From contig NZ_BOMV01000001.1 of the NCBI RefSeq assembly GCF_016862375.1, positions 248,001 to 312,000 on the forward strand: 64,000 bases of DNA. The letters are read 5' to 3'. The notes beneath the pieces were generated by a model. The model worked only from the letters and a program-made list of their open reading frames with translations. It made no database searches and had not been told where the DNA came from. Below are positions 29,738 to 38,309 of this stretch, piece by piece. Source of the DNA: Paractinoplanes rishiriensis. GTDB taxonomy: Bacteria > Actinomycetota > Actinomycetes > Mycobacteriales > Micromonosporaceae. The position numbers and the translations under genes were made by a program. Positions within the stretch are counted from its first letter, which is position 1. Every line of letters starts with the position of its first letter.

Positions 29738-30649
29738 TCGCCGTGCCTGGTAGATGCTGAGGTTGGTGTACGCGGCGCCGAACATCGGGGCCGGTACGTC
29801 GTACTTGCCGGCCTCGGACACGAAGTCGCCGATGATCGCGTCGGCCTCCACCGGACGGCCCTGCATCATGTCCCGGTAGAGCGAGGACGTCATCGGCGCG
29901 GTGCTCTCGATCCCGGCCTGGAGCAGCGCCACCGCGCCGGGCCGGGGCGGGTAGCCGGCCGCGGTGGCGATCGCGATGGCCTCGGCCGCGATCCGGGCGC
30001 CCAGGTCGGCCCCGCCGGGCGCCGCGTTGATCTCGCCGACCGGCGCGCGCATCAGCGTGGTGGCCGCGCCCAGGCAGGACAGGAACACCCATTTCTCCCA
30101 CATGTCCCAGACGATGGTCGCGGACGCCTGGGAGTCGAAGCCCGCTCCGGACAGCGTCTCGGTCACCGCCGGGATCCGGGCGTCGGCGCTGCCGTCCAGC
30201 GTGCCGAAGTCGAGCCGGTGCAGCCCGGTCGCCTGCACCACGTCGCCGTCCGCGTCCAGGCTGGCGTGGATCATGCAGATGGCGCCCCAGGCCCGCTCCG
30301 GGCCGAACGCGCCGAGCAACTCGTCCACGTGCCGCATGCCGTTGAGCAGCGGCACCACCACGGTCCGCGGCCCCACCGCGGGGGCCAGGTCGAGCAGCGC
30401 CTGCTCCAGCGCATAACTCTTCACCGCGAGCAGGATCAGGTCGTACGGGCCGTCCACAGTGTCCGCGGTGATCGTGCGTGGCCGCTCCACCCAGGCCTCA
30501 CCGTCCGGGCCCTTGATCCGCAGCCCGCGCTCGCGCAGCGTGCCGGCGCGGCCGGGCCGCACCAGGAACGTGACGTCCCGGCCGGCCGCGGCCAGCCGGC
30601 CGCCGAAGTATCCACCGGTGGCACCGGCGCCGACGATAAGAATTCGCAC
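29729..30649 (-). CDS. panE: 2-Dehydropantoate 2-reductase (ketopantoate reductase family)
   Basis: NADPH-dependent reductase of pantothenate synthesis or a paralogue acting on another 2-oxoacid. The 306-residue protein has the N-terminal nucleotide motif ILIVGAGATGGYFGGRL, catalytic-Lys region LLAVKSYALEQAL, PLLNGMRHVDELLG, and the C-terminal ApbA_C helix bundle with WDMWEKWVFLSCLGAATTL and SSLYRDMMQGRPVEADAIIGD. No other pan genes lie nearby, so true PanE identity is not proven by context. Confidence 0.85.
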   Translation of the reverse strand: MRILIVGAGATGGYFGGRLAAAGRDVTFLVRPGRAGTLRERGLRIKGPDGEAWVERPRTITADTVDGPYDLILLAVKSYALEQALLDLAPAVGPRTVVVPLLNGMRHVDELLGAFGPERAWGAICMIHASLDADGDVVQATGLHRLDFGTLDGSADARIPAVTETLSGAGFDSQASATIVWDMWEKWVFLSCLGAATTLMRAPVGEINAAPGGADLGARIAAEAIAIATAAGYPPRPGAVALLQAGIESTAPMTSSLYRDMMQGRPVEADAIIGDFVSEAGKYDVPAPMFGAAYTNLSIYQARRAG

Positions 30650-30669
30650 AGGGCAACCCTAGGGGCAGC

Positions 30670-30933
30670 TCAGCCGAGTTGCTCGTCCTCGAAGCACCAG
30701 CGCCACTTCTCCCCCGGCTCGTACGAGCGCATCACCGGGTGCGCCTCCTCGGCGTAGTGTGCCGCCATGTGCCGGCGCGGCGACGAGTCGCAGCAGGCCA
30801 CCAGCCCGCAGCCGAGGCACAGCCGCAGGTGCACCCACCCGGTGAAACCGTCGGCCACGCACCGCGGGCAGCCGTCCTCGTACGCCGTCCGCGGTTCCGG
30901 TTCGCCGGCCGCCATCAGATGCTCGCAGGTCAC
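30670..30933 (-). CDS. UBP-type zinc-finger protein
   Basis: An 87-residue stand-alone ZnF-UBP domain. Conserved Cys/His ligands are visible: TCEHL, DGCPRCVADG, WVHLRLCLGCGLVACCDSSP, RHMAAHYAEEAHPVMRSYEPGEKWRWCFEDE. In bacteria such proteins often occur beside Na+/H+ antiporters or as regulatory domains; here the start overlaps the 3' end of the antiporter gene by four bases, so they are co-translated. Confidence 0.9.
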   Translation of the reverse strand: MTCEHLMAAGEPEPRTAYEDGCPRCVADGFTGWVHLRLCLGCGLVACCDSSPRRHMAAHYAEEAHPVMRSYEPGEKWRWCFEDEQLG

Positions 30934-32498
30934 TCGTCGTCACTCCGTTGCAGCTGGGACTCTTCCAGGTCGAGCTCGCGCTGGGCCCGGGTGAGCACCT
31001 CTTCGGGAATCCGCCCCTCGTTGCGGGCGACCTTGAAGACGTGCCGCTCGGCGCCGATCATCTCGCGCCGCAGCCGACCGTACGCCGCCGACGGCGTTTC
31101 CTGCTGCTGACTGCCGAGCCGTTCCCACGCGTTGTTGGCCCGGCTGTCGACCAGCCGCCGCAGCCGCTCGACCACCTCGGGCGGCGCGCCGTCGGCGTGT
31201 TCCTCGAGCGCGGCCAGCGCGGCCCGGCCGGCGTCGTGCTGCACGCCGGCCTCGGCCAGCGCGTCCTCGGCGGTGCTGTCCTGCCGCACGCCGAGCCGCA
31301 CCGACAGCCACGGCAGCGTGGTGCCCTGCACCAGCAGGGTGAGCACGATCACCGCGAACGCGACGAAGATGAACAGCTCCCGGTGATACGGCGGGGTGCC
31401 CTCCTCGGGCAGCGTCTGCGCGGCGGCCAGGGTGACCACGCCGCGCATCCCGGCCCAGGAGACGACCGTGGGCACCGAGACCGGCGGGCGCTTCTCCCGG
31501 TTGCGCACCCGCGGCACCAGCCGGGCCAGGTAGGTGGCCGGGTACATCCAGACGAACCGGGACAGCACCAGGGTGGCGAAGACCGCGCCGGTGACCGCCA
31601 GGGTGGTCGCCAGGTCCGATTCGATCTCGCCGACCAGCGTTCGCAACTGGAGGCCGACCAGCAGAAACACCACGCCCTCGAGGAGGAAGATGATCAGCCG
31701 CCAGACCGCGTCCATCTGCAGGCGGGAGGTGGCCGAGAGCAGGTACGGGATCCGGTGCCCCAGATAGAGCCCCGCGATCACCACGGCCACGATGCTGGAG
31801 GTGTGCAGCCGCTCGGCGATCAGCACCACCACGAACGGGGTGAGCAGCGACACCGCGTCGTCCAGCAGCGGATCGACGATCTTGCGGTGCAGCCAGGCCG
31901 CCAGCACCGCCGCACTCAGGCCGATCAGCACGCCGCCGCCGGCCTTGAGCGCGACCTCGCCGACGATCGGCCAGAAGCCCACCGCGGTGCCGGCCAGCGC
32001 GCCCACCGCGATGCGCACCAGCACCAGCGCGGTCGCGTCGTTCAGCAGGCTCTCGCCCTCGAGGAGGGTCACCACCCGGCGCGGCAGGCCGACCCGGCGC
32101 GCGATCGCGGTGGCCGACACCGCGTCCGGCGGGGCCGCGATGGCGCCGAGCGCGATGCAGGCCGCGAACGGCACCTCGGGCAGCAGCAGGTGCACCACGA
32201 TGCCCACGGCGAACGCGGTGAACAGCACCAGGCCGACCGCGAGCAGCAGGATCGGGCGCAACGCACGGCGGAACGCGGGCACCGAGGTCTGCAGCGCCGC
32301 CACGTACAGCAGCGGCGGCAGGATGCCGATCAGCACGAGTTCGGGCTCGAGGTGCGCCTCCGGGAAGCCCGGCACGTAGGACAGGCCGAGCCCGGCCACC
32401 AGCAGCACCAGCGGTGCCACGAAGCCGAGCCGGCGGGCCAGGGCCGCGCCCAGCACCGCGATCGCCACCAGGACGACCACGTCAACGATGCCTCCCAT
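30930..32498 (-). CDS. Na+/H+ antiporter, CPA1 family
   Basis: A 522-residue monovalent-cation/proton exchanger. About twelve membrane segments occupy residues 1-400, with the CPA1 core LGAIAAPPDAVSATAIARR (the ion-binding Asp follows PP), LEGESLLNDATALVLVRIAVG (the ND pair) and VSWAGMRGVVTLAAAQTLP. A soluble C-terminal tail of about 110 residues (DSTAEDALAEAGVQHDAGRA onward, helical and charged) probably regulates activity. The UBP zinc-finger gene overlaps its end and may be a partner. Confidence 0.93.
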   Translation of the reverse strand: MGGIVDVVVLVAIAVLGAALARRLGFVAPLVLLVAGLGLSYVPGFPEAHLEPELVLIGILPPLLYVAALQTSVPAFRRALRPILLLAVGLVLFTAFAVGIVVHLLLPEVPFAACIALGAIAAPPDAVSATAIARRVGLPRRVVTLLEGESLLNDATALVLVRIAVGALAGTAVGFWPIVGEVALKAGGGVLIGLSAAVLAAWLHRKIVDPLLDDAVSLLTPFVVVLIAERLHTSSIVAVVIAGLYLGHRIPYLLSATSRLQMDAVWRLIIFLLEGVVFLLVGLQLRTLVGEIESDLATTLAVTGAVFATLVLSRFVWMYPATYLARLVPRVRNREKRPPVSVPTVVSWAGMRGVVTLAAAQTLPEEGTPPYHRELFIFVAFAVIVLTLLVQGTTLPWLSVRLGVRQDSTAEDALAEAGVQHDAGRAALAALEEHADGAPPEVVERLRRLVDSRANNAWERLGSQQQETPSAAYGRLRREMIGAERHVFKVARNEGRIPEEVLTRAQRELDLEESQLQRSDDE

Positions 32499-32619
32499 GG
32501 CCGGAAAGCTTATTGAATCCGGCCGTTGAACACCTCGTGCCGATAGTCACTGCCCGGTCCGGGAAGATGAGCCGTTCTACTCAGGCCACGGAGATCGGGA
32601 ATGCGGAAGGCTGTCGCGC

Positions 32620-33615
32620 ATGAATGTGGGGATCACCGGAATAGCGCACGCCCTGCCGGCCCGTGAGGTACGCACCGAGGAACTCCAGGAACGGGTGGCG
32701 GCGGCCAGCGGCCTGCGCCTGCCACCACGCATGTTCGAGCAGGCCACCGGCATCCGGCGGCGCCGGGTGGTGGCCGACGGTGAGTACGCGTCCGGCCTGG
32801 CCGTGGACGCCGCCATGAAGGTGCTGGCCGACACCGGCCGCGACCCGCTCGACATCGACCTGCTGCTGTTCGCCAGCGCCACCCGGGACATGGTCGAACC
32901 GGCCACCGCGCACATCGTGCAGGCCGCCCTGGGCAGCCGCGCCCACGCCATGGACGTCACCAACGCCTGCAACAGCTTCCTCAACGGCATCGACCTGGCC
33001 CGTTCGATGATCCTGGCCGGCCGCTGCCGGCGGGCCCTCGTGGTGACCGGCGAGACACCCACCCGGTCGATGCGGCCCCGGGTGGACGACCTGGCCCAGG
33101 CCCGCAGCGCGTTCGCCGGCTACACGTTCGGCGACGCCGGCGCGGCCGTGCTGATCGAGCCGGTGCCGTCCGGCGGCATCCTCGACGTCGACGCCGAGAC
33201 GCACTCCGAGCACTGGCCGGCCGGCGGCATCTTTGGCGGCGGCTCCCGGCACCCGCGCGGCGACGAGCACACGTACTTCACCGGCGACGGGCACCGGCTG
33301 CGCCGGATCTTCGAGGAGATCGGGTTCGGCCTGGTGGAGCGGGTCGCGCAGCGCACCGGGTTCGGCTGGGACGACTACGCCCGGGTGCTGGTCCATCAGG
33401 TCACGATGCCCTATCTGGACCGGTTCGCCGAGATCATCGGCGTGCCGCGGGACAAGCTCGAAATCACCGTCGGCGAGTTGGGCAACCTCGCCTCGGCCAC
33501 CCTCGGCGTCCAGCTGGCCCGGGTGCGCCCGCACCTCGGGCCCGGCGACCGGGTGCTGCTGGTCGGCCTGGGCGGCGGCGTCAGCCTGATGACCATGGTC
33601 TGGGAGGTGTCGTGA
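32620..33615 (+). CDS. FabH/OleA-like 3-oxoacyl synthase III
   Basis: A 331-residue thiolase-fold condensing enzyme. The triad is complete: Cys117 in DVTNACNSFLNG, His259 in VLVHQVTMP and Asn289 in ELGNLASATLG. FabH uses acetyl-CoA and malonyl-ACP, whereas OleA joins two acyl-CoAs head to head. The downstream OleC- and OleD-like genes, and absence of other fatty-acid synthesis genes, favour an OleA-type or specialised-metabolite role. First gene of a five-gene operon; its stop overlaps the GTG of the next gene. Confidence 0.88.
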   Translation: MNVGITGIAHALPAREVRTEELQERVAAASGLRLPPRMFEQATGIRRRRVVADGEYASGLAVDAAMKVLADTGRDPLDIDLLLFASATRDMVEPATAHIVQAALGSRAHAMDVTNACNSFLNGIDLARSMILAGRCRRALVVTGETPTRSMRPRVDDLAQARSAFAGYTFGDAGAAVLIEPVPSGGILDVDAETHSEHWPAGGIFGGGSRHPRGDEHTYFTGDGHRLRRIFEEIGFGLVERVAQRTGFGWDDYARVLVHQVTMPYLDRFAEIIGVPRDKLEITVGELGNLASATLGVQLARVRPHLGPGDRVLLVGLGGGVSLMTMVWEVS

Positions 33616-34346
33616 CCGTCCCGCTCTGGGTCGTCGTGCCGGCCTACAACGAGGCCGGGCGCCTCGGCGACACGCTGCGCGCGCTGGCCGCGCAGACCGA
33701 CACCGACTTCACCCTGCTGGTGGTCGACAACGGCTCGACCGACGCGACCGCCGAGGTGGCCCGGCAGTTCCGCGGCCCGTTCCCGGTGCACGTGCTGATC
33801 GAACCGGAGAAGGGTGTCGGCTGCGCGGTGGACACCGGCTTCCGGCACGCCATCGCGCAGGGTGCGATCCACCTGGCCCGGACCGATGCCGACTGCCTGC
33901 CGGAGCCGGGCTGGGTGGCGGCGGCCCGCCGGGCGCTGGTCGAGGGCCGGGGACTGGCCTGCGGCCGGATCGTGGCGCGCCGGGACGAGCACGGCCCGGC
34001 CGGCCGGGCCGTCTTCCGCGCGCTGGTCGGCACCGCGGCCCTGTTCGGGCGCCTCCGCCCGGCGCACCACAACGGCGAATACCTGGCGCCGTACCGGATG
34101 CACGCCGGCAACAACATGGCGATCACCGCGGAGCTCTACGAGGCGTGCGGCGGCATGCCCCGGCGCCCCTCGCCCACCGACCGCACGTTCCTCAACCGGG
34201 TGCGCCGCACCAGCCCCGCGATCGTGCACAGCCGGCACATGGTGGTGGCCAACTCGACCCGGCGGATCAAGGCATACGGCGTGGTCGGCACCGCGAAGTG
34301 GTATCTCGACCGGGGCAGCGGCGGCCGGACGGCGGACCCGCGCTGA
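33612..34346 (+). CDS. GT2-family glycosyltransferase
   Basis: A 244-residue GT-A enzyme. VVVPAYNEAGRLGDTLRAL and LLVVDNGSTDATAEVARQF form the nucleotide-sugar site, and ARTDADCLPEPGW supplies the DxD-type metal motif. There is no membrane segment, unlike dolichol-phosphate synthases. The GTG start overlaps the ketosynthase stop, and its own stop shares a base with the next ATG, placing it inside the operon. Acceptor is probably the product of the pathway or a lipid precursor; that is inferred. Confidence 0.88.
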   Translation: MTVPLWVVVPAYNEAGRLGDTLRALAAQTDTDFTLLVVDNGSTDATAEVARQFRGPFPVHVLIEPEKGVGCAVDTGFRHAIAQGAIHLARTDADCLPEPGWVAAARRALVEGRGLACGRIVARRDEHGPAGRAVFRALVGTAALFGRLRPAHHNGEYLAPYRMHAGNNMAITAELYEACGGMPRRPSPTDRTFLNRVRRTSPAIVHSRHMVVANSTRRIKAYGVVGTAKWYLDRGSGGRTADPR

Positions 34347-35764
34347 TGCTCGCCGAACTGCTCGACTCCCTGCGCGAGGACGACGACCGTCCGGCGCTGG
34401 CCGGCGTGGCGACGAGGGGCGACCTGGCCCGCCTGGTCGGCGGCTACCACCGGGCGCTGCGCGAGGAGGGCCTCACCCCCGGTGACACGGTCGGCCTCGC
34501 GGTGCGGCCCGGCGCCCGGGCACTGGCGACACTGCTGGCCGCGTACCGGATGGGCTTGCGCATCGCCGTGCTGGACCCGACCGCCGGGCCCGACGTGCTC
34601 CTGGCCCGCTTGGCGCTGGCCGAGCCACGCCTGGTCCTCGCCGACGCGACCGCGCAGGCGGTGTCCGGCTGGCTGGCGCCGATCGCCCGCCGGGCCCATC
34701 TCGCGCTGCCCGATCTCGGCGCGATCGCGCCGGTACGCACGGTGGGCCACCGGCTTCCCGGCTCGGCGCCGGCTCTGCGACCCCACCAAGGTCAAATTCC
34801 GCGGCCGTACGCCGGAGACGGCGACGCGGTGATCGTGTTCACGTCCGGTACGACCAGCCGCCCGCGCGCGGTGGTGCACACCCGCCGCTCGCTGTCCGCC
34901 GGGATGCGTGCGGTGGCCGACCTGGTGCGCCCCGAACCGGGCCGTCCGGTGCTGGGCGGCACGTTCTTCGTGCTGCTGCCGTCGCTGGCCGCCGGCGCAC
35001 CGGTGGCCCTGCCGTCCCGGCACCACCTGCCGAGACAGATCCGCAGCCGGCAACCGCAGGCCACCTACCTGACCCCACCGGCGCTGCGGCAGGCGCTGGC
35101 GGCGGGCACCCGTTTCACCGGCCGGGTCTACAGCGGTTCGGCTCCGGTCAGCGCCGAGTTGCTGTCCGCGGTGCGGCAGGCCGGCGCCCGCGAGGCCTGG
35201 GGCGTGTACGCGCTGACCGAGGTGTTCCCGGCCGCGGCGGTCGAGTCAACCGCGAAGTCCGCCTGGACCGGCGACGGCGACCTGGTGGGCGACCTGCTGC
35301 CCGGCGTCACCGCGCGGATCGACGACGACGGCCAGCTGCTGCTGGGCGGCCCCACGGCGGCCGATCGCTACCTGGGCGAGCCCCCGTTCGACGGGGTGCC
35401 GACGGGCGACCTGGCCCGCCTGGACAACCGCCGGGTGGTCCTGGGCGGCCGGCTGAAGGACATGATCCTGCGCCGCGCCGAGAACATCTACCCGGGCCTG
35501 TACGAGCCGTCCCTGCACGTCCCCGGCGTCGAGCTGGCCCTGCTGGTAGGCGTCCCGGCCGCCGACGGCGACGAACAGGTGGTGGCCGTCATCCAGCCGG
35601 CCACCGGCACGCCGGAGTCCACGCTTCGCGCCGCCCTGGACGCCCCACTGACCCGGATGGGCGCCGCCCGCCCGGACCGGGTCGTCTTCGCCCAGATCCC
35701 GCTGTCCGGCCGCTCCCGCAAACCCGACCGAGCCGCCACCGCCCGATTGGCGGCCGGGTCGTGA
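34346..35764 (+). CDS. OleC-like acyl-adenylating enzyme (ANL superfamily)
   Basis: A 472-residue AMP-forming enzyme starting at the ATG that overlaps the GT2 stop; the longer frame from 34145 is antigenic overlap only. The phosphate loop is IVFTSGTTSRPRAVVHTRRS (around 164-183), A5-like GVYALTEVFPA follows, then GDLARLDNRRVVLGGRLKDMI with RRAENIYP (A7-A8 hinge) and a C-terminal Lys in GRSRKPDRA (A10). OleC beta-lactone synthetases are usually about 550 residues, so this one is short. Fatty-acyl-CoA/AMP ligase activity is the alternative. Confidence 0.85.
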   Translation: MLAELLDSLREDDDRPALAGVATRGDLARLVGGYHRALREEGLTPGDTVGLAVRPGARALATLLAAYRMGLRIAVLDPTAGPDVLLARLALAEPRLVLADATAQAVSGWLAPIARRAHLALPDLGAIAPVRTVGHRLPGSAPALRPHQGQIPRPYAGDGDAVIVFTSGTTSRPRAVVHTRRSLSAGMRAVADLVRPEPGRPVLGGTFFVLLPSLAAGAPVALPSRHHLPRQIRSRQPQATYLTPPALRQALAAGTRFTGRVYSGSAPVSAELLSAVRQAGAREAWGVYALTEVFPAAAVESTAKSAWTGDGDLVGDLLPGVTARIDDDGQLLLGGPTAADRYLGEPPFDGVPTGDLARLDNRRVVLGGRLKDMILRRAENIYPGLYEPSLHVPGVELALLVGVPAADGDEQVVAVIQPATGTPESTLRAALDAPLTRMGAARPDRVVFAQIPLSGRSRKPDRAATARLAAGS

Positions 35765-36828
35765 GCGGGGCGGCGCGGCGGCTCGACCGGCGTGTATATC
35801 TGGGCAGCCACCCGGTGCTGTTCGCGGTGCTGGCGGCTACCCGCGGGCGGGCCGTCCGGCGGATCGGCGGGACGCTGCTGGTGCATGGGCGGGATGCCTA
35901 CACGGAAGCGCTCACCCGGATCCCGCTCGATCGCACGGCGCCCGGTACCACCGGCGGCGCGGCCGGGGAGCTGGCCGGGCCGGGGGCGCTGTTCGACCAG
36001 CAGGGCGACGAGCATCGCCGCACCCGCCGGGACACCGCCGCCCGGCTCGGCGCGGCCGGCGTCGAGAGCCTCCGTCCGATCTGGACGACCGTGGTCGACC
36101 GGCAGGTTGCCGCGCTCGTCGACGGCCGGCCGGTCGACCTGGTGCCGCTGGCCGCCGAGATGGCCGGCCGGACCGCGGCAGCCCTGCTGGACCTGGACGT
36201 CGACCCGATCAGACTGGCCACCGCCGCGCGCGAGGCAGGCGCCGCCGCGGCCCGCGCCCACCTGCCTGGCCCGGGGCGCCGCCGGTACCAGCGGCACGCC
36301 GCGGCGGCCACCGCCCGGCTGGTCGATCTGGTGGCGCCCGGCGGTGCCGGCCGCGGGCTCGCCGTCATGTTGACCATCGCGGCCGTCAACACCACCGTGG
36401 CCGCGCTGCCGCGGGCCGCGGCCTGGATGTGCCGCGACGGGCTGTGGGCGTACGGGAAAGATCCCGGGCTGGTCGATGAGCTGTTGCGCGTCACCGCGCC
36501 CACGCCGCTCCTGCCTCGCGTCGCCGCCGGCCCGGGTGACCTGGGTGGCTGCCCGGTGCGCGCCGGCGACCGGATGATGCTGATCGCGCGACACGCGGCC
36601 GATGCCCACCGCGCAGCCCCCAATCCGGAGTGTCCGGCCCCGGCGCAGGTAGCGAATCTTGTCTTCGGGGCGGGGCCGCACTTCTGCCCGGGTGCGCGGC
36701 TGGCCCGGGCCCAGCTCGGTGACCTGCTCGCGGCGCTGGCACCGCATCGGCCGGCCGTGCTCCGGGCGCGGGTGGACCGCCGGTCGGCGCTGCCGGGCTG
36801 GCGCGAACTGGTGGTGGCCGCCCGATGA
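35761..36828 (+). CDS. Cytochrome P450 (short)
   Basis: A 355-residue P450, about 45 residues shorter than typical bacterial CYPs. The heme loop FGAGPHFCPGARLARAQ puts the ligand at Cys309; the ExxR is E240-x-x-R243 (DELLRVTAP); GDEHRRTRR (H85, R89) gives the propionate contacts. The I-helix has IAAVNTTVAAL instead of the usual A/G-G-x-D/E-T, so the proton-delivery acid is missing. That pattern is seen in P450s using peroxide or doing unusual chemistry. No ferredoxin is encoded nearby. Overlaps the flanking genes by four bases at each end. Confidence 0.88.
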   Translation: MSGAARRLDRRVYLGSHPVLFAVLAATRGRAVRRIGGTLLVHGRDAYTEALTRIPLDRTAPGTTGGAAGELAGPGALFDQQGDEHRRTRRDTAARLGAAGVESLRPIWTTVVDRQVAALVDGRPVDLVPLAAEMAGRTAAALLDLDVDPIRLATAAREAGAAAARAHLPGPGRRRYQRHAAAATARLVDLVAPGGAGRGLAVMLTIAAVNTTVAALPRAAAWMCRDGLWAYGKDPGLVDELLRVTAPTPLLPRVAAGPGDLGGCPVRAGDRMMLIARHAADAHRAAPNPECPAPAQVANLVFGAGPHFCPGARLARAQLGDLLAALAPHRPAVLRARVDRRSALPGWRELVVAAR

Positions 36829-37667
36829 AGATCGCCGTCACCGGGGCCAGCGGGTTCTGCGGCGGTGCGGTCGCCCGATTGGCGGCCGTACGCGGTGCCG
36901 ACGTGATCTGCGTGGGCCGGCGACCCGGTCCGGTCGGGCGGCACGTGCCCTGGGACGCCACCCGCGACGTACCAGATCTGGCCGGCGCCGACGCCGTGCT
37001 GCACCTCGCCGCAGCGGTCGGCGATCCGGGACCGGGCCGGGCCGTCGAGGCCGCGTTCCGGCGGGTGAACGTGGACGGGACCTGGCGGCTGCTGGCGGCC
37101 GCGGCCGGACGGCCCGTGGTGTGGGTGAGCAGCGCGAGCGTCTACGAGCCGGGGCCCTATGCCCACCCATTGCGGGAGGACCACCCCGCGTCGGGACAGC
37201 GGAACGCGTACGGCAGAACAAAAGCGGAAGGTGAGCGACTGGCTCTCGCCGCCGGCGCGGTCGTGCTGCGGCCGCGGGCGGTCTACGGCGACGGCGACCC
37301 GCACCTGCTGCCACGGCTGCGCCGGACCGTCCGTGGTGGCCGGGCCTGGTTGCCCGGACCGGACGTGCCGCTGAGCCTGACCGCCGTGGACAACCTCGCC
37401 TCCGCCTGTCTCGCCGCGGTCGGCTGGCCGGCCGGCGCCTACAACATCGCCGACGGCGTGACCTACCGGCGGGACGCGGCGATCTCCGCGGTGCTGGGCG
37501 TGCCGGTGCGGCACGTGCCGATCGCGCTGGCGCGGGCCGCGGCCGTGGTGGCCGGGCCCGCACTCACGCGGTACGGGATCGACCAGGTCACCGACGGCAT
37601 GGTGCTCGACATCGCCAAGGCCCGCGAGCAGGGCTGGCGGCCGGAGCGGACGCTCAGTTGGTTCTGA
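36825..37667 (+). CDS. OleD-like NAD(P)-dependent epimerase/reductase (extended SDR)
   Basis: A 280-residue SDR: GASGFCGG nucleotide motif (G7, G10, G13), catalytic Tyr129-x3-Lys133 in AYGRTK and Ser in VWVSSASVYEP. In ole pathways the equivalent OleD reduces the 2-alkyl-3-ketoacid to the hydroxyacid before lactonisation. The protein is shorter than OleD (about 330-350). Last gene of the operon; its end overlaps the converging lipoprotein gene by 14 bases. NDP-sugar epimerase is the alternative because of the GT2 gene in the operon. Confidence 0.82.
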   Translation: MKIAVTGASGFCGGAVARLAAVRGADVICVGRRPGPVGRHVPWDATRDVPDLAGADAVLHLAAAVGDPGPGRAVEAAFRRVNVDGTWRLLAAAAGRPVVWVSSASVYEPGPYAHPLREDHPASGQRNAYGRTKAEGERLALAAGAVVLRPRAVYGDGDPHLLPRLRRTVRGGRAWLPGPDVPLSLTAVDNLASACLAAVGWPAGAYNIADGVTYRRDAAISAVLGVPVRHVPIALARAAAVVAGPALTRYGIDQVTDGMVLDIAKAREQGWRPERTLSWF

Positions 37668-38238
37668 CCACGCCGGAGCGGGCCACCGTGCTCGAGCGGG
37701 TCCCGTCCCGGTCGTGCTGGGTGAAGACGGCGTCCACCGAGAAGACGTAGTCGGTCGCGGGGTCGAGCCCGGTCACCGTGCCGGTCAGGTAGCCGCAGCC
37801 GGTGCCCGGGGTGAGCACGGTCCAGCCGACGTCGCGCTGATCGCCCAGCTGGAGATCCTGGGAGATGGCGGTGATCCGGTACTGGACCAGGCCGGTGCCG
37901 CCGGGGTTGTAGAAGGTCACCGCGGCGCTCGTGGTGCCCGGCTCGACCGAGGCCGCGTTCATCACGATCTCGCCCACCGGCGGGCAGCCACCGGTTCCGG
38001 TCGGCGTGGGCGCCGGCGAGGTGGTGGGCAGCGGCAGGTAGCCGGTGGGATACCCGGCGCGCGGCTTGAAGTTGCTGGCATCGCCCGGCGCGGCGGTGGC
38101 CTTCCCCTGGTCCACCAGCACCCACGAGTCGCCCGTGGCCTCATCGGCCTCGTCGGCGCCCGGCGCACCGCCGTCCTTGCCGCAGCCGCTCAGCAGCAGC
38201 GGCGTGAGCAGCAATGTTGCCAGCCATTGACGGCGCAC
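37654..38238 (-). CDS. Lipoprotein with fibronectin-III-like C-terminus
   Basis: A 194-residue exported lipoprotein: signal peptide MRRQWLATLLLTPLLLSGC with lipobox LSGC (Cys19), then a low-complexity Pro/Thr linker around residues 65-90, and a C-terminal beta domain with PGTTSAAVTFYNPGGTGLVQ, LTGTVTGLDPATDYVFSVDA, the latter typical of Fn3 folds. No enzymatic motif. Converges with the SDR gene; upstream neighbour is EcsC. Confidence 0.75.
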   Translation of the reverse strand: MRRQWLATLLLTPLLLSGCGKDGGAPGADEADEATGDSWVLVDQGKATAAPGDASNFKPRAGYPTGYLPLPTTSPAPTPTGTGGCPPVGEIVMNAASVEPGTTSAAVTFYNPGGTGLVQYRITAISQDLQLGDQRDVGWTVLTPGTGCGYLTGTVTGLDPATDYVFSVDAVFTQHDRDGTRSSTVARSGVVRTN

Positions 38239-38309
38239 GGCCCGCCTCCCCGATGTCGATCCGCTCGTTCTCCGGATCAGATCGGCCGGGCCGGTGAGTC
38301 GCTTAGCCC

